NCBI GenBank assembly: GCA_038252945.1
Contig: JBBSHN010000034.1
Coordinates: 1 to 21,839 of the forward strand
DNA length: 21,839 bases
Direction: 5' to 3'
DNA from: JAUJOE01 sp038252945
GTDB taxonomy: Bacteria > Actinomycetota > Actinomycetes > Propionibacteriales > Nocardioidaceae
Positions within the stretch are counted from its first letter, which is position 1; the number at the start of each line of letters is the position of its first letter. The notes under the pieces were generated by a model. It ran no database searches and was not told where the DNA came from. It was given only the letters and a program-made list of their open reading frames with translations. The translations under genes were made by a program, and so were the position numbers. This document shows, in pieces, positions 15,286 to 21,839 of this stretch.

Positions 15286-15885
15286 GTGACCCAGTCCGAG
15301 TCACCCGCATCTCAGCTGCTGGCGCAGCTCGAGGCTGTGCTCATGGTGACCGACGAACCGCTCGGCACTCGCATGCTGGCCGCGGTCGTGGGGGAGCGAG
15401 AAGCCGAGGTGGCGCGAGCGCTGGAGGACCTTGCGGAAAGTTACACCCGCGATGGTCGTGGCTTTGAGTTGCGCTTCGTCGGCTCGGGATGGCGGTACTA
15501 CAGTCGTGAGGAGTACGCCGACGTCGTGGGGCAGTTCGTCGCGGACGGGCAGCAGGCTCGGCTGACCCCGGCTGCACTCGAAACCCTCGCCGTCGTGGCG
15601 TACCGGCAGCCGGTCAGCCGTGCGCGGGTCGCCGCCATTCGTGCTGTGAGCGTCGACGGAGTGATGCGTACCTTGATGTCACGGGGTTTGGTAGAGGAGT
15701 GCGGCACCGACGCGACCACTGGCGCCTTCCTGTACTGCACGACGTCGTACTTTCTTGAGCGTATGGGGTTGACGAGTCTCGAGTCGCTGCCGGAGATCGC
15801 TCCCTTCCTGCCGGAGATGGCCCAGATCGAGCAGGACGCCGAGTTGGCGGAGTTTTCGGTGGGCGGTCGTTCGAACGGGGAGTGA
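15286..15885 (+). CDS. scpB: Segregation and condensation protein B
   Basis: Encodes 199 residues from GTG 15286, 2 bp after scpA. It contains two winged-helix regions typical of ScpB: the first in AQLEAVLMVTDEPLGTRMLA, the second around LTPAALETLAVVAYRQPVSR, followed by VMRTLMSRGLVEE and the FLYCTTSYFLERMGL strand. ScpB dimers bind ScpA and regulate SMC. rluB begins 1 bp after its stop. The parA, RHH, scpA, scpB and rluB genes thus form one compact transcription unit. Confidence 0.96.
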   Translation: MTQSESPASQLLAQLEAVLMVTDEPLGTRMLAAVVGEREAEVARALEDLAESYTRDGRGFELRFVGSGWRYYSREEYADVVGQFVADGQQARLTPAALETLAVVAYRQPVSRARVAAIRAVSVDGVMRTLMSRGLVEECGTDATTGAFLYCTTSYFLERMGLTSLESLPEIAPFLPEMAQIEQDAELAEFSVGGRSNGE

Positions 15886-15886
15886 C

Positions 15887-16654
15887 GTGTCCGCAGATTC
15901 TTCCAGCGCGGACGGTGCGAGTGGCGGAACGCACGGCGTCCGGCTGCAGAAGGTGTTGGCGTCCGCCGGAGTTGCCAGCCGTCGCGCTTGTGAGGCGCTC
16001 ATCGCCGACGGCCGGGTCGAGGTCGACGGCCAGGTCGTGACGCAGCTCGGCGCGCGAGTAGATCCGGAGGCCGCTGTGATCCGTGTCGACGGCCGCAGGG
16101 TTCCAGTCGCGACTCGGCACGTCTACCTTGCGGTGAACAAGCCGCGCGGCGTGGTCAGCACAATGGCTGATGAGCGTGGTCGTCCAGACCTGCGCTCACT
16201 GACAGCGGACAGGTCGGAGCGGCTTTTCCACGTTGGCCGTCTCGACACCGACACCGACGGGCTCCTGCTCCTCACTAACGACGGCGACTTCGCGCACCGG
16301 CTGGCGCATCCGTCGTTTGGCCTGCCCAAGACGTACGTCGCGACAGTGACCGGCATGGTGCGGCCAGCCGTGCGTCGTCAGCTCCTAGCCGTGGTGGTCC
16401 TCGACGACGGTCCGGTCGCCGTCGATGCATTTCGGGTGATCGACCGCTCGGGGAGTCGGTCGATCATCGAGCTGGTGGTGCATGAGGGTCGCAAGCATCT
16501 CGTCCGGCGGTTGCTCAGCGAGGTCGGGCACCCAGTCGAGCGCCTTACCCGGACTGCCGTCGGCCAAGTACAGCTGGGGAACCTGCGACCGGGCCAGGTT
16601 CGACCGCTGACACGCGAGGAGCTTGGGGCATTGTTGGACACGCTCTCCAGCTAG
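15887..16654 (+). CDS. rluB: 23S rRNA pseudouridine synthase, RluB/RsuA family
   Basis: Encodes 255 residues from GTG 15887. After a short Ser/Gly-rich leader, an S4 RNA-binding domain spans about residues 17-75 (VRLQKVLASAGVASRRACEA). The catalytic domain contains NKPRGVVST and the signature GRLDTDTDGLLLLTNDG with catalytic D120, then EGRKHLVRRLLSEVGHPV. This is the RsuA/RluB/E/F subfamily, which modifies a uridine in 23S or 16S rRNA. RluB is the usual assignment in the scpB-linked actinobacterial position. The exact target uridine cannot be read from the sequence. Confidence 0.93.
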   Translation: MSADSSSADGASGGTHGVRLQKVLASAGVASRRACEALIADGRVEVDGQVVTQLGARVDPEAAVIRVDGRRVPVATRHVYLAVNKPRGVVSTMADERGRPDLRSLTADRSERLFHVGRLDTDTDGLLLLTNDGDFAHRLAHPSFGLPKTYVATVTGMVRPAVRRQLLAVVVLDDGPVAVDAFRVIDRSGSRSIIELVVHEGRKHLVRRLLSEVGHPVERLTRTAVGQVQLGNLRPGQVRPLTREELGALLDTLSS

Positions 16655-16662
16655 CACCCGAC

Positions 16663-16668
16663 TACGCT
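16663..16668 (+). promoter_or_regulatory. tyrA -10 element, probable leaderless start
   Basis: TACGCT (TANNNT class) ends 6 nt before GTG 16675, and tyrA has no Shine-Dalgarno. That spacing would place +1 at or next to the G of the start codon, giving a leaderless mRNA. No clear -35. Motif-and-position evidence only. Confidence 0.4.
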
Positions 16669-16674
16669 GCCGCA

Positions 16675-17742
16675 GTGGACGAGCTGACCGGACCGGTGCT
16701 CATCGTGGGTGCGGGCCTCATCGGGACGTCGATCGGCTTGGCTCTGGCTCAGCGCGGTATAGCCACGTACGTCCGCGATGCCGACGACACGACAGCTCGG
16801 ATCGCGGCGTCCAGAGGCGCCGGCTCAACCAACCGTTCTGTCGTCGACCCTGAGCTCGTGGTTGTGGCCGTGCCGCCGGTGGCCCTGGCGTCGCAGATCG
16901 CGGCCGCACTGGCGGAGTTCCCAGAAGCCACCGTGACCGATGTCGGCAGTGTGAAGGCCCAGCTGTTGGAAGAGCTGCGGTTGAGCGGGATGCGGCTTGA
17001 CCGGTACGTCGGCAGCCATCCCATGGCTGGCAGCGAGCGTTCCGGCCCGCTGGCAGCTCGCGCCGACCTCTTCGAGGGGCGGGCTTGGGCTGTCGTGGCG
17101 CGTGCGGATTGTGATCCCGAAGCGGTGCGCGCGCAGCAGGCTTTGGTGCTGGCGTGCGGTGCGGTTGCCGTACCGATGGCGCCGGAGGAACACGACCGTG
17201 CAGTAGCGCTGATCTCCCATCTGCCACACGTCGCGGCCGCTTTGGTGGCCCAGCAGCTCGCTGACGCGCCGCAGAGTCATCTGGCGCTCAGTGGTTCCGG
17301 AGTCCGGGACGTGACCCGGATAGCAGCCGGCGATCCGCTGCTGTGGGAGCAGATCCTGCTGGGCAACGCAGAGGCCCTCAGGGGGATGCTGGAGCAGCTT
17401 CGCGGCGCTCTGGACGCTCTGATCTCGTCGCTGGCCGAGGGCGACGGTGCTGCGCTGCGGCGGTATCTTGCTCTGGGCGCCGCCGGAGCTGCAGCCATTC
17501 CGGGTAAGCATGGCGGGGTCACTGTGTCCACGGAGACCGTGGTGGTAGCGGTCCCGGACACTCCCGGCGCTTTGGCCAACTTGTTCGGTGCTGTCAGCGG
17601 AGCCGGGGTCAACATCGAGGACGTGCGCATCGACCATGACACAGGTCGTCCCGCTGGGCATGTCGAGCTTGTGGTCGCCAGTGAGCTTGTCGAGGCTCTG
17701 ATGGCGACACTCGCAGGCGCCGGTTGGCATGTAGAACGGTGA
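16675..17742 (+). CDS. tyrA: Prephenate dehydrogenase with C-terminal ACT domain
   Basis: Encodes 355 residues from GTG 16675. The N-terminal Rossmann motif is GAGLIGTSIGLAL. The substrate site has GSHPMAGSERSG and the second conserved His region LISHLPHVAAALVA. A C-terminal ACT-type regulatory domain begins near ETVVVAVPDTPGALANLFG. It makes 4-hydroxyphenylpyruvate (or, with arogenate, tyrosine) in tyrosine biosynthesis. The ACT domain suggests allosteric feedback by tyrosine. The gene has no visible Shine-Dalgarno and may be leaderless. It precedes cmk, the Streptomyces order. Confidence 0.95.
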   Translation: MDELTGPVLIVGAGLIGTSIGLALAQRGIATYVRDADDTTARIAASRGAGSTNRSVVDPELVVVAVPPVALASQIAAALAEFPEATVTDVGSVKAQLLEELRLSGMRLDRYVGSHPMAGSERSGPLAARADLFEGRAWAVVARADCDPEAVRAQQALVLACGAVAVPMAPEEHDRAVALISHLPHVAAALVAQQLADAPQSHLALSGSGVRDVTRIAAGDPLLWEQILLGNAEALRGMLEQLRGALDALISSLAEGDGAALRRYLALGAAGAAAIPGKHGGVTVSTETVVVAVPDTPGALANLFGAVSGAGVNIEDVRIDHDTGRPAGHVELVVASELVEALMATLAGAGWHVER

Positions 17743-17852
17743 CCTGCGATGGCAGCCGTGGGCTGGTCTGAGCGGCGGCTCGATGGCAACACCGCTGCGG
17801 CGGCGCCTAGCCGGTAGCCTCGGGGCGGCGGAGCGACGAGGAGGTGGTTTTG

Positions 17853-18575
17853 GTGGCTGCCCGGGCGTTGGAGGAGGGTACTCGGCGCGCTCTCTCCGCC
17901 ATGGTGATCGCCGTCGACGGGCCGGCAGGATCGGGCAAGTCGTCCACGAGCCGAGGACTCGCCGAGGCGCTGAACATGCGCTATCTGGACACCGGGGCGA
18001 TGTACCGAGCGGTCACCTGGTGGATGTTGCTTCATGGCGTTGAGGTGACGGATGCGGTCGCTGTAGCTGCTCGCGCCGCACGGCCTTCTCTGGAGATCGG
18101 CACCCACCCGCAGAACCCGAGCATCACGCTCGACGGCGCCGATGTCGCCCGGCAGATTCGCACCGACGGAGTGACTGCTGCAGTGAGCGCTGTCAGCGCC
18201 GTGCCGGAGGTGCGCGAGCTGATGAGAGCCCGACAGCGTGAGCTCATTGGGGACGGCGGCATCGTGGTAGAAGGTCGGGACATCGGTACGGTCGTGGCCC
18301 CGAAAGCTCAGCTGAAGGTTTTTCTATGCGCCGACACTGCCGTTCGGGCCCATCGACGTGCCGCTGAGATGGCGCTGGATCCGGCGCTGGACGTGCATAG
18401 TGTCGAGGAAGATTTGCTGCGTCGGGACTCTCTGGACTCGACTCGTCGGACGGCGCCGCTGACTCAGGCCCTGGATGCGGTAGTGGTCGACACTACGTCG
18501 ACATCGCTGGATGAGGTTATCGAGCAGCTGGTTGCCATGGCGGTGGACCGCGTGGGGATGGTCCGTGACGGGTGA
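17853..18575 (+). CDS. cmk: Cytidylate kinase
   Basis: Encodes 240 residues from GTG 17853, with AGGAGG (17839-17844) 8 nt upstream. TTG 17850 and GTG 17844 are in-frame alternatives, and ATG 17901 would remove a non-conserved 16-residue leader. P-loop GPAGSGKSS (23-31), DTGAMYRAVTWW, the CMP-binding segment with SAVSAVPEVR, VEGRDIGTVVAP and the lid DSLDSTRRTAPL are all present. It phosphorylates CMP and dCMP. It shares the CTP pool with pyrG upstream and precedes der, as in most actinobacteria. Confidence 0.95.
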   Translation: MAARALEEGTRRALSAMVIAVDGPAGSGKSSTSRGLAEALNMRYLDTGAMYRAVTWWMLLHGVEVTDAVAVAARAARPSLEIGTHPQNPSITLDGADVARQIRTDGVTAAVSAVSAVPEVRELMRARQRELIGDGGIVVEGRDIGTVVAPKAQLKVFLCADTAVRAHRRAAEMALDPALDVHSVEEDLLRRDSLDSTRRTAPLTQALDAVVVDTTSTSLDEVIEQLVAMAVDRVGMVRDG

Positions 18576-18671
18576 TGCGGACCGAGCAGTTGAGGCTCAC
18601 GATGCCCGGCTGGTGAAGGCTCATGCGGACATGTCAGTAGATATGCCGCGTCCAGCTGCGGTCGAACGGCG

Positions 18672-19994
18672 ATGACGGCTGCGGTTCCCGTCGTGGCGGT
18701 GGTGGGTCGTCCGAACGTTGGCAAGTCGACGCTGGTGAATCGCATCCTGGGTCGTCGCGAGGCGGTGGTGGAGGACATCCCCGGAGTAACGCGTGATCGT
18801 GTGTCCTACGACGCGGAGTGGAGTGGCCGGGCGTTCACCGTTGTGGACACGGGTGGTTGGGATCCCGACGCTCGGGGGGTCGCGGAGCGGATCTCGCTGC
18901 AAGCCGAGACCGCCGTGACATTGGCTGACGCGGTGGTGTTCGTCGTCGACGCAACAGTGGGCATCACCGATGCCGACGAGACAGTGGTGAAGATCCTCCG
19001 CAGAGCCCACAAACCGGTGGTGTTGGTGGCCAACAAGGTAGACGACACCCGCCTGGAGGCCGACGCCGCGGTCCTTTGGAATCTCGGACTGGGCGAGCCG
19101 TATCCGGTGTCAGCTCTGCACGGTCGAGGCAGTGGTGACCTGCTGGATGCGGTTCTTGCAGCCCTGCCTTCGGTGTCGGAGGCTTTCGACGAACCGCCCG
19201 GGCCTCGGCGGGTGGCGATTGTCGGCAAGCCCAATGTGGGGAAGTCCAGTTTGCTCAATCGGTTGGCGGGGGAGGACCGGGTCGTGGTGGATTCCGTCGC
19301 AGGCACGACGGTTGATCCGGTCGACGAGATCGTTGAGCTGGGCGGCCGCGAGTGGCAGTTCATCGACACTGCCGGGATCCGGCGACGGGTCAAGGAAGCG
19401 AGCGGCGCGGAGTTCTACGCGAGCTTGCGTACGTCCGCGGCCGTCGAGCGGGCGGAGGTCGCCGTGGTGGTGGTCGACGCGGGCGCTCCGCTCTCTGAGC
19501 AGGATCAGCGCATCATCGGCGCGGTGGAGGAGGCCGGTCGAGCCCTTGTCTTGGCCTTCAACAAGTGGGACACCGTTGATGGGGAGCGCCGACGCTACCT
19601 GGACCGGGAGATTGAACGTGAACTTGTCCGTGTGCAGTGGGCGCCCCGAGTCAATCTGACCGCGCTCACCGGCTGGCATCTCGACAGGCTGGTGCCTGCA
19701 CTGGATGCCGCTTTGGGTGGATGGGAGACGCGAGTGCCAACGGCTGCGCTCAACTCGTTCCTTGGTCGACTCGTCGCTGCGCACCCGCATCCGGTGAGAG
19801 GCGGCAAGCAGCCGCGCATCATGTTCGCAACTCAAGCGACGGTGGCACAACCGAGGTTCGTGCTTTTCACGACTGGGCCCCTGGAGGCGTCGTACCTGAG
19901 ATTCGTTGAACGCCGGCTGCGTGAAGAGTTCGGTTTCGCGGGCACGCCGATTTCCTTGACCGTTCGTCCACGTCGGCGGCGGCGGACGAGATGA
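18672..19994 (+). CDS. der: Ribosome-associated GTPase Der (EngA)
   Basis: Encodes 440 residues from ATG 18672; the upstream frame is open but contains no start codon. It has two tandem GTPase domains. The first has GRPNVGKST (12-20), GVTRDR, DTGG and NKVD. The second has GKPNVGKSS (185-193), GTTVDPVD, DTAGI and NKWD. A C-terminal KH-like domain (RIMFATQATVAQPRFVLF) and a very basic end (RPRRRRRTR) follow. Der is essential for 50S subunit assembly. No Shine-Dalgarno is evident in the 96 bp after cmk. It is the last gene before the tRNA and the mobile element. Confidence 0.97.
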   Translation: MTAAVPVVAVVGRPNVGKSTLVNRILGRREAVVEDIPGVTRDRVSYDAEWSGRAFTVVDTGGWDPDARGVAERISLQAETAVTLADAVVFVVDATVGITDADETVVKILRRAHKPVVLVANKVDDTRLEADAAVLWNLGLGEPYPVSALHGRGSGDLLDAVLAALPSVSEAFDEPPGPRRVAIVGKPNVGKSSLLNRLAGEDRVVVDSVAGTTVDPVDEIVELGGREWQFIDTAGIRRRVKEASGAEFYASLRTSAAVERAEVAVVVVDAGAPLSEQDQRIIGAVEEAGRALVLAFNKWDTVDGERRRYLDREIERELVRVQWAPRVNLTALTGWHLDRLVPALDAALGGWETRVPTAALNSFLGRLVAAHPHPVRGGKQPRIMFATQATVAQPRFVLFTTGPLEASYLRFVERRLREEFGFAGTPISLTVRPRRRRRTR

Positions 19995-20234
19995 GCGAGT
20001 AGGCAGCGAGTTTCGTCGCGGCAAGCATCCGCCGCGTAGTGGAGAGCGGATCGAGCCGCCGGTCTCATCATTCTCGTCGTCGTCGCAAGTGAGTGTTGAT
20101 GTTCTGAGGCATCGCCGCTCTATCGAGGACGGCGGTGGGTGCAGGATCCACTGGCACCGAGCCTTTTCGGTCACCTTGTTGCCGAAGGGCTGAGGTAGGC
20201 TGACGCCGCCCAGCGCGGGACTCGCGCGGAGCAA
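19995..20234. other. Intergenic region between der and tRNA-Pro
   Basis: 240 bp without a convincing gene; the longest open frames here are antisense to der or have no start context. It contains a possible tRNA promoter box (TAGGCT at 20196-20201). I see no strong terminator for der; only a weak stem around the ACCG...CGGT bases near 20157-20172. Confidence 0.6.
20196..20201 (+). promoter_or_regulatory. tRNA-Pro -10 element
   Basis: TAGGCT (TANNNT class) lies 33 bp upstream of the tRNA and would give a short leader of about 27 nt. A good -35 is not visible (ACCTTG at 20173-20178 is the nearest at 17-bp spacing). Low-confidence motif call. Confidence 0.35.
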
Positions 20235-20310
<76 letters not shown>

Positions 20311-20354
20311 GAAACATAATCGCAGCTCAGGGGCGGTTTACAAGGATGGATGTT

Positions 20355-20369
20355 GCCGCCATTGGCGGC
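20355..20369 (+). repeat. Inverted repeat between tRNA-Pro and integrase
   Basis: GCCGCC (20355-20360) and GGCGGC (20364-20369) flank ATT, a perfect 6-bp inverted repeat. No T-run follows. It lies between the putative core and the arm-type repeats and might be a protein-binding site or a weak hairpin. Confidence 0.4.
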
Positions 20370-20381
20370 TGTCCGGGAGCC

Positions 20382-20405
20382 AAGTCACTCTATAAGTCAC
20401 CTTAT
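20382..20405 (+). repeat. Two abutting 12-bp direct repeats, candidate integrase arm-type sites
   Basis: AAGTCACTCTAT (20382-20393) is followed directly by AAGTCACCTTAT (20394-20405), identical at 10 of 12 positions. The shared AAGTCAC..TAT closely resembles the lambda Int arm-type consensus AAGTCACTAT. They sit between the tRNA and the integrase and overlap its stop codon. The resemblance is seen; binding is inferred. Confidence 0.5.
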
Positions 20406-21548
20406 GCCCCGGCTGCCGGGGCTTTTAGTGCAGAGCCGAGGACGTCGATTGCCGACCTGCTGACCTCGGGGGAGACGTGCCCGTAGACGTCGGCAGTGAT
20501 CGCGATACCGGAGTGGCCGAGCAGCTCTGAAACGACCTTCAGTGGGACGCCGTTGGTCAGCATAACGCTGGCAGCGCTGTGCCGGAGCGTGTGGAGCCCG
20601 ACACCGTCGAGAGCGGCCGCCTTAGCCGCTGCCTTAAGAGCTCGCAGGGCGTTGCGCGGGTCGCAAGGGGTCCCGAATTCGGTTGTGAAGACGAAGCCGG
20701 TCTCCTGCCAGACATTGCCGGCGCGAAGCCGTTCCACCGCCTGGCGTACCTTTACTGACCGCAGTACCTCAACCGCGGGTTGGCTTAGCGGCAGAGTGCG
20801 GTCGGAGTGGCCGCTTTTCGGTGGGGTGACCGTCAGTTCTCCGTCGACCCTGGACAAGGTTCCACGGACCCTCATGGTTCGCTTGTCGAAGTTCACGTCC
20901 CGCCATTTCAGCGCTAGCGCCTCACCACGCCGCAGACCCGTGTTCACCAGCAGAGCGAACAGCAACCGGTAGCGGGAGTCACTGGACGACCGGAGAAGCT
21001 TGTCGACCTGGGCGGGGGAGAGGTACACCGCCTCCCGATGCGCCACCTTCGGTGGCCTCACTGTGGCGAATGGGTTCACTGCGATCTGCCGATCCCGGAC
21101 AGCCGCGTCGCCGATGGCTCGAGCGATGATGAAGACCTGTCGGATCGTTGAGTCGGACTTCCCGGCCTTGCGAAGATTGATGAGGAACCGCTCGACCGTG
21201 GTGGCCTGGATCTTGTTGAGTGGCGTCAGGTCGAGCTCGCTTCCGATGATGTGTGTACGGGCGAGCCCTGCATATAACGCCTTGGTCGAGGCCTTGCGGC
21301 TGCTCGCCTCGAGTGTTGCCTCGATCCATCTTTGAGCGAACAGGCCGAACGCCATCTTGTCGTCACGCACCGGGGCGCCGACTCTCACGCGATCACGGAA
21401 GTCGCGTAGTGCCCGGGTCGCCTCGGTCTTGGTCGGTCACCTGCGCGCGTTTGACGAGCCCGGTGACCGGGTCTTCATAGGTGAGGCGACCGATCCACAA
21501 GTTCCCCCGCTGGAAGACTGTGCCCTCGCCTTTGGCTCGTCTAGCCAT
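20402..21548 (-). pseudogene. int: Tyrosine-recombinase integrase, frameshifted
   Basis: Two frames together make one ~383-residue phage/ICE integrase. The 5' frame starts at ATG 21548 (MARRAKGEGTVFQRGNLWIG, an arm-binding AP2-like N-terminus) and ends at a stop at 21395-21393. The 3' frame continues through TEATRALRDFRDRVRVGAP to the stop at 20402. The switch falls near 21429-21440, where one extra base in a GACCGACCAAGACC run would explain it. The core-binding and catalytic domains are intact: in the 3' frame numbered from GTG 21388, R153 in TGLRRGE, K191, H267 and R270 in HTLRHS, H292 in LLGHSG and nucleophile Y302. It is either inactivated, a sequencing error, or expressed by frameshifting or internal GTG 21388 initiation. 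Confidence 0.85.
20406..20426 (+). terminator. Intrinsic terminator downstream of tRNA-Pro
   Basis: GCCCCGG (20406-20412), loop CTG and CCGGGGC (20416-20422) form a perfect 7-bp GC stem followed by TTTT on the plus strand. It would stop rightward transcription from the tRNA. It lies inside the last codons of the reverse-strand integrase; on that strand there is no T-run. Confidence 0.6.
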
Positions 21549-21696
21549 CCTGGGTCACCCTTCTCCTCGCACGTGACAACTGCTGGTTCCTTCGCTTGCG
21601 TTCCCTTTGGCACGTCGGTGCCGAGCAGTACCCGGAGCCCCGTTGCGGAGTTCGCTTGGCCGGAATGTACGGCTGGGCGCAGGACCGGCAGGTCAC
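21541..21696 (-). CDS. Small Cys-rich (zinc-ribbon-like) basic protein upstream of the integrase
   Basis: 51 residues from GTG 21696; a longer version from TTG 21807 is possible but its extra residues are Ser-rich and resemble an antisense shadow. The protein has CRSC, then YC-x4-C in GSGYCSAPTCQ, a four-Cys spacing fit for zinc, followed by a strongly basic tail (RERKRRNQQLSRARRR). Its stop lies inside the integrase start region, overlapping by 8 bp, which suggests translational coupling. Small zinc-binding DNA-binding proteins are common beside integrases; an excisionase-like or regulatory role is possible but unproven. No Shine-Dalgarno is seen. Confidence 0.45.
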   Translation of the reverse strand: MTCRSCAQPYIPAKRTPQRGSGYCSAPTCQRERKRRNQQLSRARRRVTQDG

Positions 21697-21839
21697 CCAT
21701 GAGCTGCGCAGGTGCGCCTCGAGGCTCGACCAGGCGGAGAAAGCTGAGCTGAGAGCACGGCTGAAGTTGGAGACCGACGCGGGCTGGGATGGCACCCAAG
21801 AGCGCAAGGTCGTGGTGTTCTGGCAAACCGAGATTGAGC
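21665..21839 (+). CDS. Unidentified ORF running off the right edge (partial)
   Basis: Open from ATG 21665 (or TTG 21656 with GGAG 5 nt upstream) to the window end, at least 58 residues, with G or C in most third positions. It contains a charged helical segment (CASRLDQAEKAELRARLKLE) and then DAGWDGTQERKVVVFWQTEIE. I do not recognise it. It overlaps the 5' part of the Cys-rich ORF on the other strand by about 32 bp, so at most one of the two starts is right. Confidence 0.35.
   Translation, partial: MYGWAQDRQVTHELRRCASRLDQAEKAELRARLKLETDAGWDGTQERKVVVFWQTEIE

Noticed and set aside
19110..20234. 374-codon reverse ORF over der and the tRNA leader
   Set aside because: Composition (Arg/Pro-rich, no motifs) and complete antisense overlap with der mark it as a shadow.

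Overview
The window is GC-rich chromosomal DNA from a high-GC Gram-positive bacterium (Actinomycetota). The evidence is the actinobacterial 23S/5S rRNA tail, the abundance of GTG starts, and a gene order that closely follows the conserved block known from Mycobacterium tuberculosis (Rv1691 to Rv1713) and from Streptomyces (tlyA, nadK, steA, steB, pyrG, ald/xerD, parA, scpAB, rluB, tyrA, cmk, der). The exact genus cannot be named from the sequence alone. recN, expected between nadK and steA, and the NUDIX hydrolase gene often found after pyrG are both missing.

Layout. Positions 1-300 hold the 3' end of a 23S rRNA gene, a complete 5S rRNA and a strong terminator. Positions 316-4258 hold a TPR protein, a small SSB-like protein, a convergent DUF1015 gene, a divergent HAD phosphatase and a 76-residue conserved small protein. 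Positions 4280-8275 hold tlyA (rRNA 2'-O-methylation), nadK, and the envelope/cell-separation pair steA-steB. Positions 8354-12170 hold pyrG behind an unusually structured leader, ald, and xerD, which appears to start at CTG. Positions 12325-16654 form a tightly packed operon: a ParA with a long Pro-rich N-terminal tail, a ribbon-helix-helix-like small protein, condensin subunits scpA and scpB, and the pseudouridine synthase rluB. Positions 16675-19994 hold tyrA, cmk and der.

The right end (20235-21839) is a tRNA-Pro(GGG) gene followed by the edge of an integrated mobile element. It has two abutting 12-bp direct repeats resembling Int arm-type sites, a reverse-strand tyrosine integrase broken by a +1 frameshift, a small zinc-ribbon-like ORF overlapping the integrase start, and a partial ORF running off the window.

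Most of the window is housekeeping: chromosome segregation and dimer resolution (xerD, parA, scpAB), ribosome and rRNA maturation (tlyA, rluB, der), and nucleotide and cofactor supply (nadK, pyrG, cmk). The most interesting signal is the pyrG leader. An extended -10 promoter places the start point on a CCCG run, and that run forms the 5' strand of a perfect 8-bp stem covering the pyrG Shine-Dalgarno. This is the same logic as CTP-sensed start-site switching at enterobacterial pyrC, but here on the CTP synthase gene of an actinomycete.
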